A stretch of DNA of 64,000 nt from Liopterus haemorrhoidalis. Taxonomy: Eukaryota; Arthropoda; Insecta; Coleoptera; Dytiscidae. Shown here piece by piece: positions 1-11,249 of this stretch. Each line of letters opens with the position of its first letter. Position 1 is the stretch's first letter. Position numbers and translations under genes: made by a program. Where the stretch lies: assembly GCA_963971575.1 (NCBI GenBank), contig OZ020611.1, positions 64,761,381 through 64,825,380 of the forward strand. Direction: 5' to 3'. Under the pieces are notes generated by a model. That model made no database searches and had not been told where the DNA came from. It saw only the letters and a list, made by a program, of their open reading frames with translations.

Positions 1-2100
1 CCACAGCAAAATATTTATAAAATATAAAACAAACATTCCTTTTTCAACCTCATCAAATACTTTATTCAATATTTCTACATCATTTCGATGAGTTTATATA
101 CCCTTGCTATAAGTTTATAAGTCTTGCTGTAAATAGTGTTTACAAAAATTTCAAAGAAATTTTACAAGATGCTTAAAGATATTTGATTTTTATTTTATAG
201 TACATAACACAAAGATGCATTTTAAACAAGAAACACCAATCACTTTTCAAAATGACCACTTCTAACTTATTACCCAACTCCTTTGCGGCCACTCAAAAAG
301 CTTTTTCGAAAGCGTCAACGATTCAGAGGCGCCAATACCTTGATTCAGTTATATTTTGATAGGGCGGGAGATTTATTGGTACCACTAAGTTTAATTGTTA
401 CGAGAAAAGGGTAAAAGCGTCGGTCAAAGTCTACTATAAAAACGTTTTGAAATCGATAGTTAAAGAACTCCCTCTTTGCTGCTCACCACTGGAGTTTCCA
501 GCAAGATTTATAGGTAGCCCATAAGGCAAAGGCTGTGAAGCAGTGACTTGCAAACAATGTACTGGACCTTATTTCTCCTTGAGATTAGCTTCAACGCCTT
601 GGACTACAAATTTTGGTCCGAGGACTTGGCTTCAGGACTTCAGGACTTGGCTTGTAAGAAGATACATTCTAAATCACTAGTCTGAAGTTCTCCTTGATGA
701 AGGTAGAGTAGGGGGTTTCTATAGAAATCCTTCGTAATTCTGTTGACGTATGGCCGCAGAGAATTAACAGTCATTTTTTAGAATCTCACTGAAACATTGT
801 AGATTAGGTACATTTTTTTTTTTTTTTTGACAAACGAAAGTATATCAACTACGGTTGCTACCTATTCGGGTTTGACCCGGAGGAATTTGAAAATTTGTGT
901 CCCGGTTTCGGATCTGATCACTCTTAATTTGATCTTCAATTTTAATTCTTAAGTTATCGATATAGATCTGCCCAATTTTAGCGAACTGCCCTTTGCTCTT
1001 TAAATGACTATCGAAGTTGCTTCATCACACTCTTCAAACGATTTATTAAACAATATTACTAAATACAATCAAGTATTACCATACAGAAAGTTAGTCCGAC
1101 GGGTACACACATGGGTATACATTTTCTTGCACAAACCAATTAAATCCTTAAAAAAGTGCAATTAATTTATTACATTTTCCCAAAAATCCTATTTCTTATA
1201 ACCAGTATTTCCTGCGCCTCTATTTTCTTGTTCCAAATAAAACCGACTGTTGTAAAGTATTAAAACATAACAAGTAACACTACGTATATAATTGTTAAAT
1301 AACTTGAAACATTTAATCTACATAGTTATATAAATATTCATATAATATTTAATTTCCATTAGTTAGCATTGTTTCATTGTCTATCCCAAGTCTCGACTCA
1401 TTGTCTCTTCTGCAAGACTCGTTAACTGTCTGAAGGAGGCTGTTCCTCATCTCGTTCGCCCGAAGACTGATACAGTTTAGAGCGTTCGCGAGTGTTATGA
1501 CTATCGGCCACCCACCGTTGTAACACAGAGTCATAACCCGTTAGCTTTAACGGCACCAACTATGAAATTTCATTTGTGCGCTATCTTTATGACAGTACGT
1601 GACGGAAAATTATGCCTCCTTCGTGTCATCTAACCAACGTTCAGCTAGAGCTATTATATGGACTCATTCATTATGACTACAAAAAGAAATTGTCTGGAAA
1701 AAATTCTGAGCAATGAATTATGTGGAAAGAATTTTAAGAAAAATTTAGTGTCGAGGAAGTTAATGTGTACGAGTTGGTGAACGGAAGCTTTTGAAAAACT
1801 TTCGATGAATCTCGCTACACATTTAAGGACTTTTTTTGACAATATTAGCACACACTTGTCGCAGTTTTGGTTAATAAATTATGTATAATAACAAAGAAAC
1901 TATCAAAAATGAAATAGGTTGAACTCAAGATTAACACAAAACTAATAAAATCATGACAGCGAATTTTAAAAACAAAAAGAAATCAACCATATAAATTAAG
2001 AAAATATAGATAATTAACCATATAAAGAGTAAATTGGGTGGTATTTTGAAAACTGGGCTACAACTAATTCTTTAATTTTATTCGAATTTAATTCGAAACA
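1..2100. other. AT-rich DNA, no gene recognised
   Basis: No open frame here matches a family I recognise. A slightly GC-richer block at about 240-720 has no long frame on either strand. At 619-650 there is a small cluster of direct repeats built on ggacttggcttcagg. A run of about 19 T lies at 811-829. The short minus-strand frames at 1349-1534 and 1654-1851 show no domain, signal peptide or motif and are probably chance frames. Confidence 0.5.
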
Positions 2101-2104
2101 GTTG

Positions 2105-2470
2105 TGATATATATGGTTTAGATGTTAAAGTTTTAAAAACGTTTAAATTCGAAATAGCAGACTATTCAGCATTTAATAACTGTATCGAAGCAGGAATTTA
2201 CCTGGATGTGTTAAAATTAGCTAAAATTATTCCTATACATAAGAACGATCCTGACTGTTACAGACCTTTTTCGATACTACTATTCTCTCAAAAAAATTGA
2301 AATAGTCCTAAAAAATCAGCTAGTTAGTTATTTTGAAATATTTATTTTATACACAGTTTCAAACTGCTTTATTGAAAGCGTATGAATAACAAAATTAAGC
2401 TCAGATGTATAAAAAAGAATGGCATGGTTATGGGTATATTTTATGATCTCAGTAAAGCTTTTGCACTATC
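2105..2470 (+). pseudogene. Non-LTR retrotransposon RT, N-terminal fragment
   Basis: This is a decayed start of a LINE reverse transcriptase. In the frame from 2151 the sequence reads NNCIEAGIYLDVLKLAKIIP, then a short CYRPFSILLF stretch, which corresponds to the opening fingers region of CR1/Jockey-type RTs. After stops and frameshifts, the core motif A returns at about 2435-2470 as GIFYDLSKAFA, keeping the first catalytic Asp. Upstream, DIYGLDVKVLK in another frame belongs to the same domain. At least two frameshifts and several stops make it non-functional. It could be the 5' part of the same element whose 3' end is at 4364-4722, but the piece at 3046 is a separate insertion, so the link is inference. 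Confidence 0.75.
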
Positions 2471-2483
2471 GTCAATTAATGAG

Positions 2484-2741
2484 CTAATATTTCTTTCGGC
2501 CTAATATGCAATTTTCATAAGAGAAACAGCCAAATGTGATTTGAAGTCTAGTTGTGATATTACAGAATATTTTTTTTAGCTTTACTTTTAGATGAAAAGT
2601 TTTAGTAGAAAGCTTTATCCTTTTTGATAGAACAGTTACTTCTTCAATAAATTGTTCTAAATTTAAAGTTTCTTCAGGAACATTTGTATGAACTTCATAT
2701 ATTCCAGCTATGTCCGGCAAATCTTTCTCAATCTCACACAT
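2484..2741 (-). CDS. Unrecognised 85-aa acidic ORF
   Basis: The frame encodes an acidic N-terminal half (MCEIEKDLPDIAGIYEVHT, then a Glu-rich stretch) and a basic Lys-rich second half. There is no signal peptide or membrane segment. Upstream codons beyond the annotated Met are also acidic. An acidic leader followed by a basic tract recalls the N-terminus of piggyBac-type transposases, but no catalytic region is present and I cannot confirm this. It may be a chance frame. Confidence 0.2.
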   Translation of the reverse strand: MCEIEKDLPDIAGIYEVHTNVPEETLNLEQFIEEVTVLSKRIKLSTKTFHLKVKLKKIFCNITTRLQITFGCFSYENCILGRKKY

Positions 2742-3045
2742 ATCTTCATCAATATTTTCTTCGTCTGTGATTTAATCCACAGGTGGTGGTATGTATACCG
2801 CGTCAATTTTTTAAGCAACTTGCAATTTTTCGTCCTCGACACAGAGCCCACGTCATAACTACCAAAAAATGGGGACCGCGTTTAGTAAAAATATCAATAA
2901 TAAGTATTTGTATAATATTTCATCATGATAAATATTCACTTGACTTAAATATTTCAATATATAATAACAATTGTATCAGTAATATACCAACACGATTAAT
3001 TTAGTGAACATGAAATTTAGAAAACATGAGTAAAATAATTGTATT

Positions 3046-3630
3046 ATGTTAAATAAAAAAGAATACAACTGGGCAACACAAATAAGACAATTTTTAAGCG
3101 AACTGGGATATCTGGACACCTGGACACACCAAGATTGGCGTATAAATAAAAATACAATAAGGGAAATTATCGATAAATATAAGAAAAAACTCCAAGAAAC
3201 TGACCTCAGAAAAGATACAAAATGTAACGAGTATTACAACAAACTGCAGTCCCTAAAATCGGAATACGAAATTTCATATTATTTGACAGTAGCAACTCCA
3301 ATTGTTAAAACCAGAACAATTGCACAATTAAGATTGGGTTACAAACATGAAACCCGTATAAACATAAAAAACTATTGCTATAAGCTAGACACCTGTAGCA
3401 AATGTCAAATTTGCAATCTCGAAGAAAACGAGGATCTTCTCCATTTCATATTTCGCTGTCCGATTTATAATCCCCTTAGAAATAGGTATCTAAAAAAATA
3501 TACCTGTATTAATCCAACTATAGATAATCTTTACAATTTATTAGACATTGTCGACGCTTCACAAATAAATAACGTTTATTATTATGTTGTATCTGCCCTG
3601 CAACTTAGAGCATTCTGTTTGAACAAATAA
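3046..3630 (+). CDS. Non-LTR retrotransposon ORF2 C-terminus (194 aa)
   Basis: This uninterrupted frame is the distal end of a LINE polyprotein. Residues about 138-166 hold the Cys/His tail motif CSKCQICNLEE followed by HFIFRCPIYNPLR, the zinc-knuckle-like signature found after the RT in many insect LINEs. The N-terminal part is Lys/Arg-rich with helix-like spacing, and no endonuclease or RT core is present, so the copy is 5'-truncated. The chosen Met is only the first in frame; the real protein would have started far upstream. A 3' UTR follows with a TA-rich stretch at 3678-3695 and an aataaa at 3797, ending in an (ATT)n tail at about 3806-3822. An open frame after truncation suggests a fairly young copy. 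Confidence 0.75.
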   Translation: MLNKKEYNWATQIRQFLSELGYLDTWTHQDWRINKNTIREIIDKYKKKLQETDLRKDTKCNEYYNKLQSLKSEYEISYYLTVATPIVKTRTIAQLRLGYKHETRINIKNYCYKLDTCSKCQICNLEENEDLLHFIFRCPIYNPLRNRYLKKYTCINPTIDNLYNLLDIVDASQINNVYYYVVSALQLRAFCLNK

Positions 3631-3796
3631 TACACTCTTTTTTGTAACTAATCATATTTTCTGTTCTACAAATTTATTATATATATATATTTTTTTATAG
3701 ATAGTATTTATATCATAAATATAGTGTTATTTAGTGTAAATGGTATTGTAACAAGACTGTCTCTCTATTCTTTGTATGAGGTCTGACCTCCAAAAC

Positions 3797-3822
3797 AAAT
3801 AAATGTTTATTATTATTATTAT
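3797..3822 (+). repeat. (ATT)n 3' tail of LINE
   Basis: An aataaa is followed by att triplets. It marks the 3' end of the LINE piece that begins near 3046. Similar ATT or AAT tails mark other LINE 3' ends at 4706-4722 (+) and 28147-28169 (-). Confidence 0.7.
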
Positions 3823-3829
3823 CAGTGAA

Positions 3830-4360
3830 AATGCGACAACGGTCTTGTTCGAAAAAGTCTGGATACAGAACATATTCTGTAATCCCAAAGTTGCGTCAAC
3901 GCAACATTACAAGTAACCGCTCATTATACAAAAATTAGTAAAAATTGAACTATTGGCTTAAGACGTTATTAGAAATTAAGTTAATGCAAAGCCATTTTGA
4001 TATATAATTGCGGCATTTTTTATTTCTATATATATTTTGTCCATCAAGTAGGGACAGTTTAGTAACACTGAATCGATATGGAGATGGTCGTGTCCGTAAT
4101 GAATAGAAGTGGAAAGGTTGTACGGGTATCGGACATAACACTGAATTGGTCTATCTTTGCTATGTGTCACAATAAGGTTTTTATTTTATATGAATTACAT
4201 TTCGCGTCATATTATGCAAAACAATGTTGTTACGACATATATTGGGTTAAAATACTATTATTGTAGTACTAGATATAATAAAAAAAATTATTTGTAAAAT
4301 GTTTCGTTTACGCAACATTGGATACTAATGGGTATTAAGAGAATCAGATTGAAAAAATAA
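3830..4360. other. No gene recognised
   Basis: A gap between two LINE 3' ends. Short frames on both strands overlap here at 3950-4266 and are mutual shadows. Two similar motifs, gcgtcaacgcaacatt at 3893 and cgtttacgcaacattg at 4304, face the same way and may be remnants of one repeat. Confidence 0.4.
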
Positions 4361-4363
4361 AAC

Positions 4364-4722
4364 TCAAATCCTAACTACATGAGTGTTGTTTTATATAATA
4401 AATTACCTGTCAGATCCAAAAATTTATTTTACATTAAATTTAAATATGAATTAAAAACTTTATTAAAAAAAAATTAAAAAATTGCATTGTTTGTGAATAT
4501 TTAAATAGTAAATCTTTCTGAGTGAGACAAAATTATGGAAATAAAAATTAATGTTTAGTTAATTCTAAGATGGATGTTCTTTAATATGAATGTATGTAAC
4601 ACTGTATGTCACCTGTGCCTATTATTTTTGTATTTAACTCGATTTTCGAACATTTCGTTAATTTATGACCAATGTAAACATTTCTGTAATGTCTGAACAT
4701 CAATAAAGAATTATTATTATTA
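4364..4722 (+). pseudogene. LINE 3' terminus with ATT tail
   Basis: The frame reads VVLYNKLPVRSKN and then a Lys-rich KYELKTLLKKN before a stop. This is the usual last segment of CR1/Jockey-like LINE ORFs, where a W/Y-N-x-LP motif precedes a basic terminal helix. A 3' UTR of about 230 bp ends in aataaag plus an ATT run at 4706-4722. The piece is short and has lost everything upstream. It could be the far end of the RT fragment at 2105-2470, separated by a later insertion. Confidence 0.65.
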
Positions 4723-5736
4723 TTTCTTACAATTCATAAGTAATAATTACTATTAATAATTATATATAAATAATTTTATTTTAAGTATTTTGTTTAATTT
4801 ATTTTTTCATCCTTTTATACAATTTATTACTAAATGTTAATATATGTGTTGCATAGACAAAGAGGTTAGAAAGCACTGGTCAAACCTAACGTTTATCCAC
4901 GTTCCAAGATATTTGTTTTGGTAAATTCATCTGATTTCACCTTTCTGGATCGTATGCTCCGGAGGTGTAGTTGTCTAATTTCGTAAAATCCTGAAAATTT
5001 AATGGAATTCATAGTTGTAAATGTAACTTAGTTTTCTATTTTTCAACTCATTTACTGTGTAATTAGTACTTACTCGCTTCTTTACTTCAGTTATAATAAA
5101 AAGTATTACAGAGGTAAAATTTTATGTTAACTGAACAAAATAGTTACGAAGGTAATATGAGAGCAATATGAACAGTCACTAATTTATTTCTTTAAAAAAC
5201 GCATTCAAGGATTAAAATAGATAAAAGGTAACATAATGTTACAAACTCTAACATTCAAGGTAATTGTAATGTTCCTAATAGTCCCGTCTACTATTAGCTA
5301 GCATATGTGTGCTAACCATCATGTAATTACCCCAGTTCTTTTATTTGACTTTTCAATGTGTTTGCTTTCTTTCCCTTCTTTTTGCACGCTCATTTAAAGT
5401 ACCTTTCCTACTACATTTTATAGCATTTTCAGACATTTCTTCCACTTAATTGTTTTCTTATAATGTCTTTAAGTCATTTACTTTATATTTAAACAGTTTC
5501 TAATAATTTTTTACATGCAGAAACAGAAATGTAATATGTGAAACGTGCAGATTATTGTTTTCGATGATCAGAGGCATTTTCAAAGCTTGCGATAAGTCTC
5601 GCGGACGGTAGATAAGGCCCACCATAGTTACGATCTAATGTTAAACGATATTCTTAAATCAGTGTGACCTGTCCAGTGCTAATTCACACCAGCATAAATT
5701 CATTCTGCAGATCTGTGTACATGCTTTATATTCGTC
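4723..5736. other. AT-rich DNA, no gene recognised
   Basis: No long frame or known domain is visible on either strand. The GC content rises slightly at 5560-5735 just before the mariner end, with no feature I can name. Confidence 0.4.
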
Positions 5737-6190
5737 GTCGTCAAGGATGAAATTTGTAGAAAAAAATTCAAAGTTGGTTGATAACAAATATAAGGAATTA
5801 TTTTATTCAGAAAAGTATGCACCCATATCGTCTATACACTTTTGCCATTTAAGCGGCAGGTTGTTCAGGCCGGTGGTATAAAACACTGGCAGACGAGAGT
5901 CAATAAATTCCTGGAAGGCTAGTTTTGCAGCATTGTCGGAATTAAACTGTTTTCCTATTCAAAAGTTGTCCAAATTGCGGAAGAAGTGGTAGTCAGTGGG
6001 GGCTAGGTCTGGTGAGTATGGAGGTTGATGAAGAAGTTCCAACTCCAATTCCTATAGTTTTGCCACAGTCATTTGTGCAGTGTGTGGTCTAGCGTTATCA
6101 TGCAATAAGATAAGAGTCGATCTGTTGACCAATCTAGGCTGTTTTTCTTTAAGTTTTTGAATAATTTCGTCCAGTTGGTTGCAGTATATT
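5737..6190 (-). pseudogene. mariner transposase, 3' half (copy 1)
   Basis: This is the C-terminal half of a mariner transposase, the DD34D enzyme that cuts and pastes at TA sites. Reading leftward from 6190 the minus strand gives a linker, then LLHDNARPHTAQ with the second catalytic Asp, a stop in the place of a Gln, then YSPDLAPTDYHFF with the third catalytic Asp. The two Asp are separated by 34 residues. The C-terminal LNNLPLKWQKCIDD segment follows. The outer end at 5737 carries the terminal sequence gtcgtcaaggatgaaatttg. The 5' half is missing: homology stops at about 6188, inside a 10-bp tandem (cagtatatt-like, three units at 6183-6210). The stop codons and truncation make it non-functional. 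It is a sister of the copies at 9211 and 11250. Confidence 0.9.
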
Positions 6191-6500
6191 TCAGTATATT
6201 GCAGTATATTGTCAATTTTATATTTATTATAAACAATTCATGACAAGTAGTAACAAAATTAATCTTAAAGCATGACTATAACAAACAATACACAATAATT
6301 GAAAGAAGGGAGTTATGGACTAGGTGCCAGTGGTTAGATGAGCATGATGGCCAGCAATGTGGTGACAGTATTCGTTTTCCAAACAGTATAGCCCAATAAG
6401 ATAAGGATCTTGCTTAGGAATAATTCCCACCAAGCTGGACTTTTGCACGCAACAGTCTCGCATAGTTATCACGTCCGTTTCGAAAATTATTTCAGATATT
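6191..6500. other. No gene recognised
   Basis: The first 20 bases are the end of a 10-bp tandem repeat at the broken mariner edge. The rest shows no frame or motif I can name. Confidence 0.4.
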
Positions 6501-6501
6501 C

Positions 6502-7341
6502 GGCCCGATTCTGTAAAAAGTTACTAGGTTAGTTGCTACTGAGTAACGTTGCTTCGAAATAACTTTTATAGTAACTTTCTTAGCAATCGTCAAACAATTG
6601 ATATTCTCCAAGCTTAAGCACAAGCAACGTTCTTATAACAAGTTAATATTTAGTAACGTTGCTACAGCGAACCGTGAAGCTAGAAGCAGATTAGGTTCTG
6701 CGCAGGCGAGGTATTCATTTTTACTTGAGTTTGACAGCTATGCTGTGTGTTTCTGAGGTTAAACGAAAAATGTTTTATAAACGAAATCAGAAAAAGAATT
6801 GCGAACAGATGGAAATTCTGTTGAATTTCGTGGAAAATAACCCGGTCATGGTCGGTGATACGTGAGTTTAAAAAATAATAGAAATTGAACTAGAGTCAAA
6901 TAAAGAACTCGAATAATTTCAATTGACCGGTAATGTAATTGTCTAAAGACTATGTCCTAAAAGTATATTAAATAAAATTATTTACACAGCATATTGCTTA
7001 TGATTTATATTTCCCTTATGTGTTATACAGAAAATAAAATAAAAATCCTTCTATAATTATTGTCTCTATGTTGCTCTTCCTTGTCAAATGCTTGAAATGG
7101 TTAATTATTAAACAGAAAAATTGCGATTTTTTACTATTTTAACAAGTTATTTTGAAGTGTAGCAACTGCTTTCAGTTAGTTGTTATCCATAATAACTTTC
7201 TAAGCAACTAGTTAATAATTTCATAGTAACTTTTTCTTACAGAATACGGATTTCGTGTAAGATGCTAAAAAAAGTTACTGGCCTTGTATTTAGTAACTTT
7301 TATTGTATTTTTTTCGTAATAACTTGCTTACAGAATTGCGC
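6502..7341 (+). mobile_element. Inverted-repeat DNA element, Harbinger-like, non-autonomous
   Basis: The left end ggcccgattctgtaaaaagt and the reverse complement of the right end (gcgcaattctgtaagcaagt) form imperfect terminal inverted repeats. A second inverted copy of the attctgtaa motif ends near 7246. Agttact/agtaact motifs recur more than eight times near both ends in both orientations, the subterminal binding-site pattern of DNA transposons. No transposase core remains. A small coding exon lies at 6770-6861. The class is inferred from that exon; I could not establish a clean 3-bp target duplication. Confidence 0.6.
6770..6861 (+). CDS. Candidate first exon, Myb/SANT-like protein
   Basis: An ATG at 6770 opens 30 codons, starting MFYKRNQKKNCEQMEILLNF and ending NNPVMVGDT. 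The reading stops at once beyond a consensus splice donor (gtgagt at 6862-6867). The pattern E-Q-x-E-x-LL-x-FVE-x-NP resembles the first helix of the Myb/SANT-like DNA-binding proteins encoded by many animal Harbinger elements. A Lys/Arg-rich leader precedes it. No matching downstream exon was found inside the element, so this is an exon stranded by internal deletion. It is too short to be conclusive. Confidence 0.45.
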
Positions 7342-7719
7342 ATAGGTAACCAAAATGGTTTTTTCGCGGATATCTCGCTTCCTGTTGGATGACAATTATG
7401 GTTATTATAAAAATTGTAGATTAAACAATCTGCAAAATAGATTGAACAATTACGTTTTCTACAAAAAATGTATATGCATTTTTCACGTACGAGCAACCGT
7501 TTTGTAAATAACGCACTGCTGAACATCGAAGCAGGATACACACTCCACTCCGTATAGGCTATTATAAAACTATAGGCTACTACTCTACATCGTTGCTGCG
7601 AAATAAGCTCAGATTAATGCTGCCGGTTTAATAATAAAAGCAGCACTCGAAAAATCAGGTACAAATGCTAAAGCTGATGATGCAAGGCTCGTTTTTTTAC
7701 ATGTTTCCCCAGTAGGCCT
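7342..7719. other. No gene recognised
   Basis: A short gap between the inverted-repeat element and the gypsy remnant. The minus-strand frame at 7290-7541 has no domain I recognise and overlaps the end of the inverted-repeat element. Confidence 0.4.
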
Positions 7720-9208
7720 AATCCATATTTAATTAAAAATGCATTAATAAAATAATTATGATCTTTCCTCGTTGTCTTCAACCCCTGACACTTCTTTCTT
7801 GCCCTGGTATATTAGGTGTTAAATAATCAATGGGATTCATTTGATCGTATTCTGTTTTTTCTATATTGATATCATGAGAAGTGTCAGTAGAATCACCATC
7901 AAATTAATGGCTAATGATCAGTATATATAGTAAACTTGATCTTCGACCATTTATTTAAAATGTTTAATAGCCGTATATACTGCCAAAAATTCTCTATTAT
8001 AAGCATTGTATCTCTAATTTAAAGCTAATATAGCAAAATATAAAATTGTGGTTGCTAAATCCGATTTTCCTTTTTCAAAATCGTTTATAGATTCAGTACT
8101 AGCTAATAGGTCTTTCTTTTATCATTCTTAGTACTGAATTTTTTAAAAATAAATAAGGGCAATTGAGTGGAAGCCAAATTAGGAATATATTTTTTATAAA
8201 AATTTTCATTGCTGAAGAACGACGTAGTTCTTCTATAGTTTTTGGTTGCTTATAATTAGTAATATAAGTCACTTTTTCAGGAAGAGGACGTGTGCTTTTT
8301 GCTGCGTAAATGACCAAGAGTCTTACCTCTTGGCGAACTTGCTCTTGTCAGCGATTGATTACGACACCACTTTTGCTAACTCGTTGGAATAGTGTTTCCA
8401 AATGCCGCAAATATTATTCAAATGATGAAGAAGCTGACAAAAATGCAATATTTTTATTACATCATGGATAATCGTTGAAAAGTTTGTGCAGCATTTCACA
8501 AACCGAAAGACAAGAGTGGAAATTCAAATAAACCAAAAGGAGTTAATTATAGCTGTTTTCTCTATATCTGCGTATTCTACTGGAATTTGATGATAAGGGC
8601 CAACTAAATCAACAGTACTTAAAATTGTTTTACTATCGCAAGACGAAATAATCATCTATGTGAGGAATTGCATACCTGTCAGGAAATTGTGAAGGCATTA
8701 AGAGGTCTGAAATCACCACAAGACCACCAGTCTCCATTTTCTTGTCGAACCACATGTCTTTACAAGCTTGCTCATGAACTCTTCGATGGTCGACATATTT
8801 CCTGCTGTATCATGTAATCAAATTCTTTTTGATTTTTGCAATAGCTAGTTTTTCAGTAGACAAACTGGTTATCCATTTGTTTGAATATGATGTGTGAGGC
8901 TCTGTTTAATTCCATGTTTCAAGATTGAAGGACTGTGATGTGATATTTTTTTAATAGATAAAAACAAGGAGAACTATTAGACACTGTAGAATTTTTTATC
9001 AAAAGGCCATAATAGACAGATCCTGGAGTTTTTAATTTTGATTAATTTTCTATCAAGCATTTATCTTGAATGTCAACAAGAAGCCCAAAATGACGCAAGA
9101 AATTTACTCCAGTAATTATTTTTGGATCTATAGCAATAAGGAAATTCCATTCAAATTATCTTTTTAAACCCAAATCCAAAGATAATAGCCTTGTACCAAG
9201 GTATCTGT
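7720..9208 (-). pseudogene. Ty3/gypsy retrotransposon pol remnant (PR-RT-RNase H)
   Basis: Read right to left, the minus strand carries a protease C-terminal half (FEWNFLIA, VNFLRHFGLLVDIQ, about 9005-9200), then the RT fingers (QENGDWWSCGDFRPLNAFTI and DRYAIPHIDDY, about 8640-8760, split by a 1-base frameshift). The RT connection region TRPLPEKVTYITNYKQPKTI lies at 8220-8300. RNase H follows (YNAYNREFLAVYTAIKHF and YIYTDH, about 7920-8010). The segment that should hold the Tyr-x-Asp-Asp catalytic site is eroded and the integrase is absent. More than ten stops or frameshifts are visible. The protease DTG triad is lost where a mariner inserted at 9211. No LTRs were found. Confidence 0.85.
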
Positions 9209-9210
9209 TA

Positions 9211-9705
9211 GATCGTCAAGGATGAATTTTGTAGAAAAAAAGGCAAAGTTGGTTGATAACTTACAAATATAAGGAATTATTTTATTCATCATATGTATGC
9301 ACCCATATTGTTTAAACACTTTTGCCATTTAAGCGGCAGGTTGTTCAGGCTGGTGGTATAAAACCCTGGTGGACGAGAGTCAAGGAATTCCTGGAAGGCC
9401 AGTTCTACAGCATTGTCGAAATTAAACTGTTTTCCTATTAAAAAGTTGTTGTTGGAAGAAGTGGTAGTTGGTGGGGGCTAGGTCTGGTGAGTATGGAGGA
9501 TGATGAAGAAGTTCCAACTCCAATTCCTGTAGTTTTGCTACAGCCATTTTTGCAGGGTGTGGTCTAGCGTTATTATGCAATAAGATAGGAGTCGATCTAT
9601 TGACCATTCTAGGGTGTTTTTCTTTAAGTTTTTGCATCATTTCGTCCAGTTGGTTGCAATATATGAGCCAGTTTTTTTTTTGTTTGGTTTTTAATTACAC
9701 TTGGT
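9211..9705 (-). pseudogene. mariner transposase (copy 2), catalytic Asp lost
   Basis: This deleted mariner has its 3' end gatcgtcaaggatg flush with a TA at 9209-9210 inside gypsy pol. The minus-strand frame (9422-9640) reads KLKEKHPRMVNRSTPILLHN and then YSPDLAPTNYHFF. Compared with copy 1, the second catalytic Asp is Asn (CAT AAT AAC) and the third is Asn (ACC AAC TAC); both are G-to-A changes on the coding strand. Beyond about 9660 the copy continues with the same deletion junction as copy 3 (caglike linker followed by a T run and tgtttggttttta). Homology ends near 9705, where a hAT element sits. Non-functional. Confidence 0.85.
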
Positions 9706-9713
9706 ACAGGGGT

Positions 9714-9998
9714 CAGTGGCAGATATAGCTTTTTGGGGGCCCAGGGCTTAAAAATGCGAACGGGCCCTACACGTGCGCTTCACTTTTGTTGATTTTTAAT
9801 AAATATTAGTAAATTTGTGTTTTTAATTTTTTTGTATTGTTTTTTAAAGTAATATTTTTGTTTTGATAATAACTCTTATAAGCTGTGCTTGGTATAGAAT
9901 ATAATAGGTACGAGTATATGTCCGAGAGGTTGGGGGACCCTTGCAGATCTGGGGCCCAGGGCTTAAGCCCTTTTAGACCGTATGTAGATCCACCACTG
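9714..9998. mobile_element. hAT MITE with 8-bp TSD (285 bp)
   Basis: The terminal inverted repeats are cagtggcagatata on the left and, reverse-complemented, cagtggtggatcta on the right. The 8-bp duplication acaggggt is present at 9706-9713 and again at 9999-10006. Both ends continue into a shared gcccagggcttaa/ttaagccc core. It has no coding capacity. It inserted into the first bases of the hAT-like element that runs to 10602. Confidence 0.85.
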
Positions 9999-10602
9999 AC
10001 AGGGGTTCTTAAACTTATATAGTCCGAGGACCCCTTCTTGAACAACATTTTTTTTGCGGACCCCATCCTAACCCTAGGCATTTTACTTCGTTCTTGAGAC
10101 TTTCTGGCTTAATAATCTCATAGGCACTACGTTATAATAAATATTGGTAAAAATGTGTCGCTGGTTATTTTAATAAATGGTCTTGTGCATTTATAGAGAT
10201 GAACATTTTTATTCGCATATAGAATAAAAAACATAAAATGAATAAAAATAGTAGTAAAAAGAATTAAAAAAGTTACAAATTATAATACGTTAAACTCATA
10301 CAAACATTTATTGGTCAAATATTGGTCAAAATAGATCTTATTATAATATGTTTTCTGTAAATAATTTGCAGTTGAATAAAAATAATTAAATTTTTACTAA
10401 TTATTGTTTAGTTATGTCAATAACTAGTTAGGTAACAACAAATACAAAAAGTCTTGAGCATGTAGGATTTTTATTAAATGCGTTATTTGAATAAAAGCGA
10501 AAAGTTGGCGATGTAAAGTTATTGTCAAAATTGTTTCGCGGACTTCCGGTAATGACTACACGGATACCCGGGGGTCCGCGGACCACAGTTTAACAACCGC
10601 TG
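9999..10602. mobile_element. hAT-like element with cagsggtt inverted ends
   Basis: The left end caggggttcttaaact (10000) and the reverse complement of the right end (cagcggttgttaaactgtgg) are inverted repeats that extend into a gtccgaggacccc / gtccgcggaccccc block. These ends are typical of animal hAT elements. A 7-bp piece of the left end was duplicated to 9707-9713 by the younger MITE. No transposase frame is visible. The outer 8-bp target duplication is not clear. Confidence 0.7.
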
Positions 10603-11249
10603 ATATAGAGCAATATTTTATTGAATTTATTGGAATTTTATCCTGTGTGTTTTTATTTTATTTATATTTCTACACATAACTACATACTTCTATCATTTAG
10701 GAGAAATCGATATACATCTCTTTCAGACACGGACTTTAGACTAATAGTGACTGTGGTTATGAAAGACATTATCAAAATTATAATACTAACTTTACAAATG
10801 AACGACATTAGTTAATTAACGAAGTTGAATTTCATGCTTAGTAAAGTTTTTATTTTTGAAACTGATGTGCTTTTTGATATATTTAATGACTTTTAATATC
10901 CCATGCTGCACATTATAAATGTCATTAAGCATATTATGGTGTAAATTTAAGATATTTAAGTAATAAAAATGTTTAATATTAATTCGCTGGGCACAGGTGA
11001 TGTTAGAGTTAAGTGGAGCCGTAAATGAATAAAGTACTTAATAAAAACTTACGACATCCATATAATATCACATACGTGATAACTTTCTTATTTTATTGTA
11101 GGTGTAACATTTTTAATCTGTATCATATTTTAAATTTTCATAACATACAGAATAAATTTAATTCATCAAAATATTTGCAATCGCCATCTGTGACTTTCTG
11201 TCGTTTTATAATTTTGAAGGTTGTGACAACTTAATTTATATAATTATCA
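10603..11249. other. AT-rich DNA, no gene recognised
   Basis: Only short frames are present and none shows a domain. The stretch separates a hAT element from a mariner. Confidence 0.4.

Noticed and set aside
9806..10081. 91-codon minus-strand ORF
   Set aside because: It spans the boundary between two unrelated hAT elements, so it cannot be one gene.
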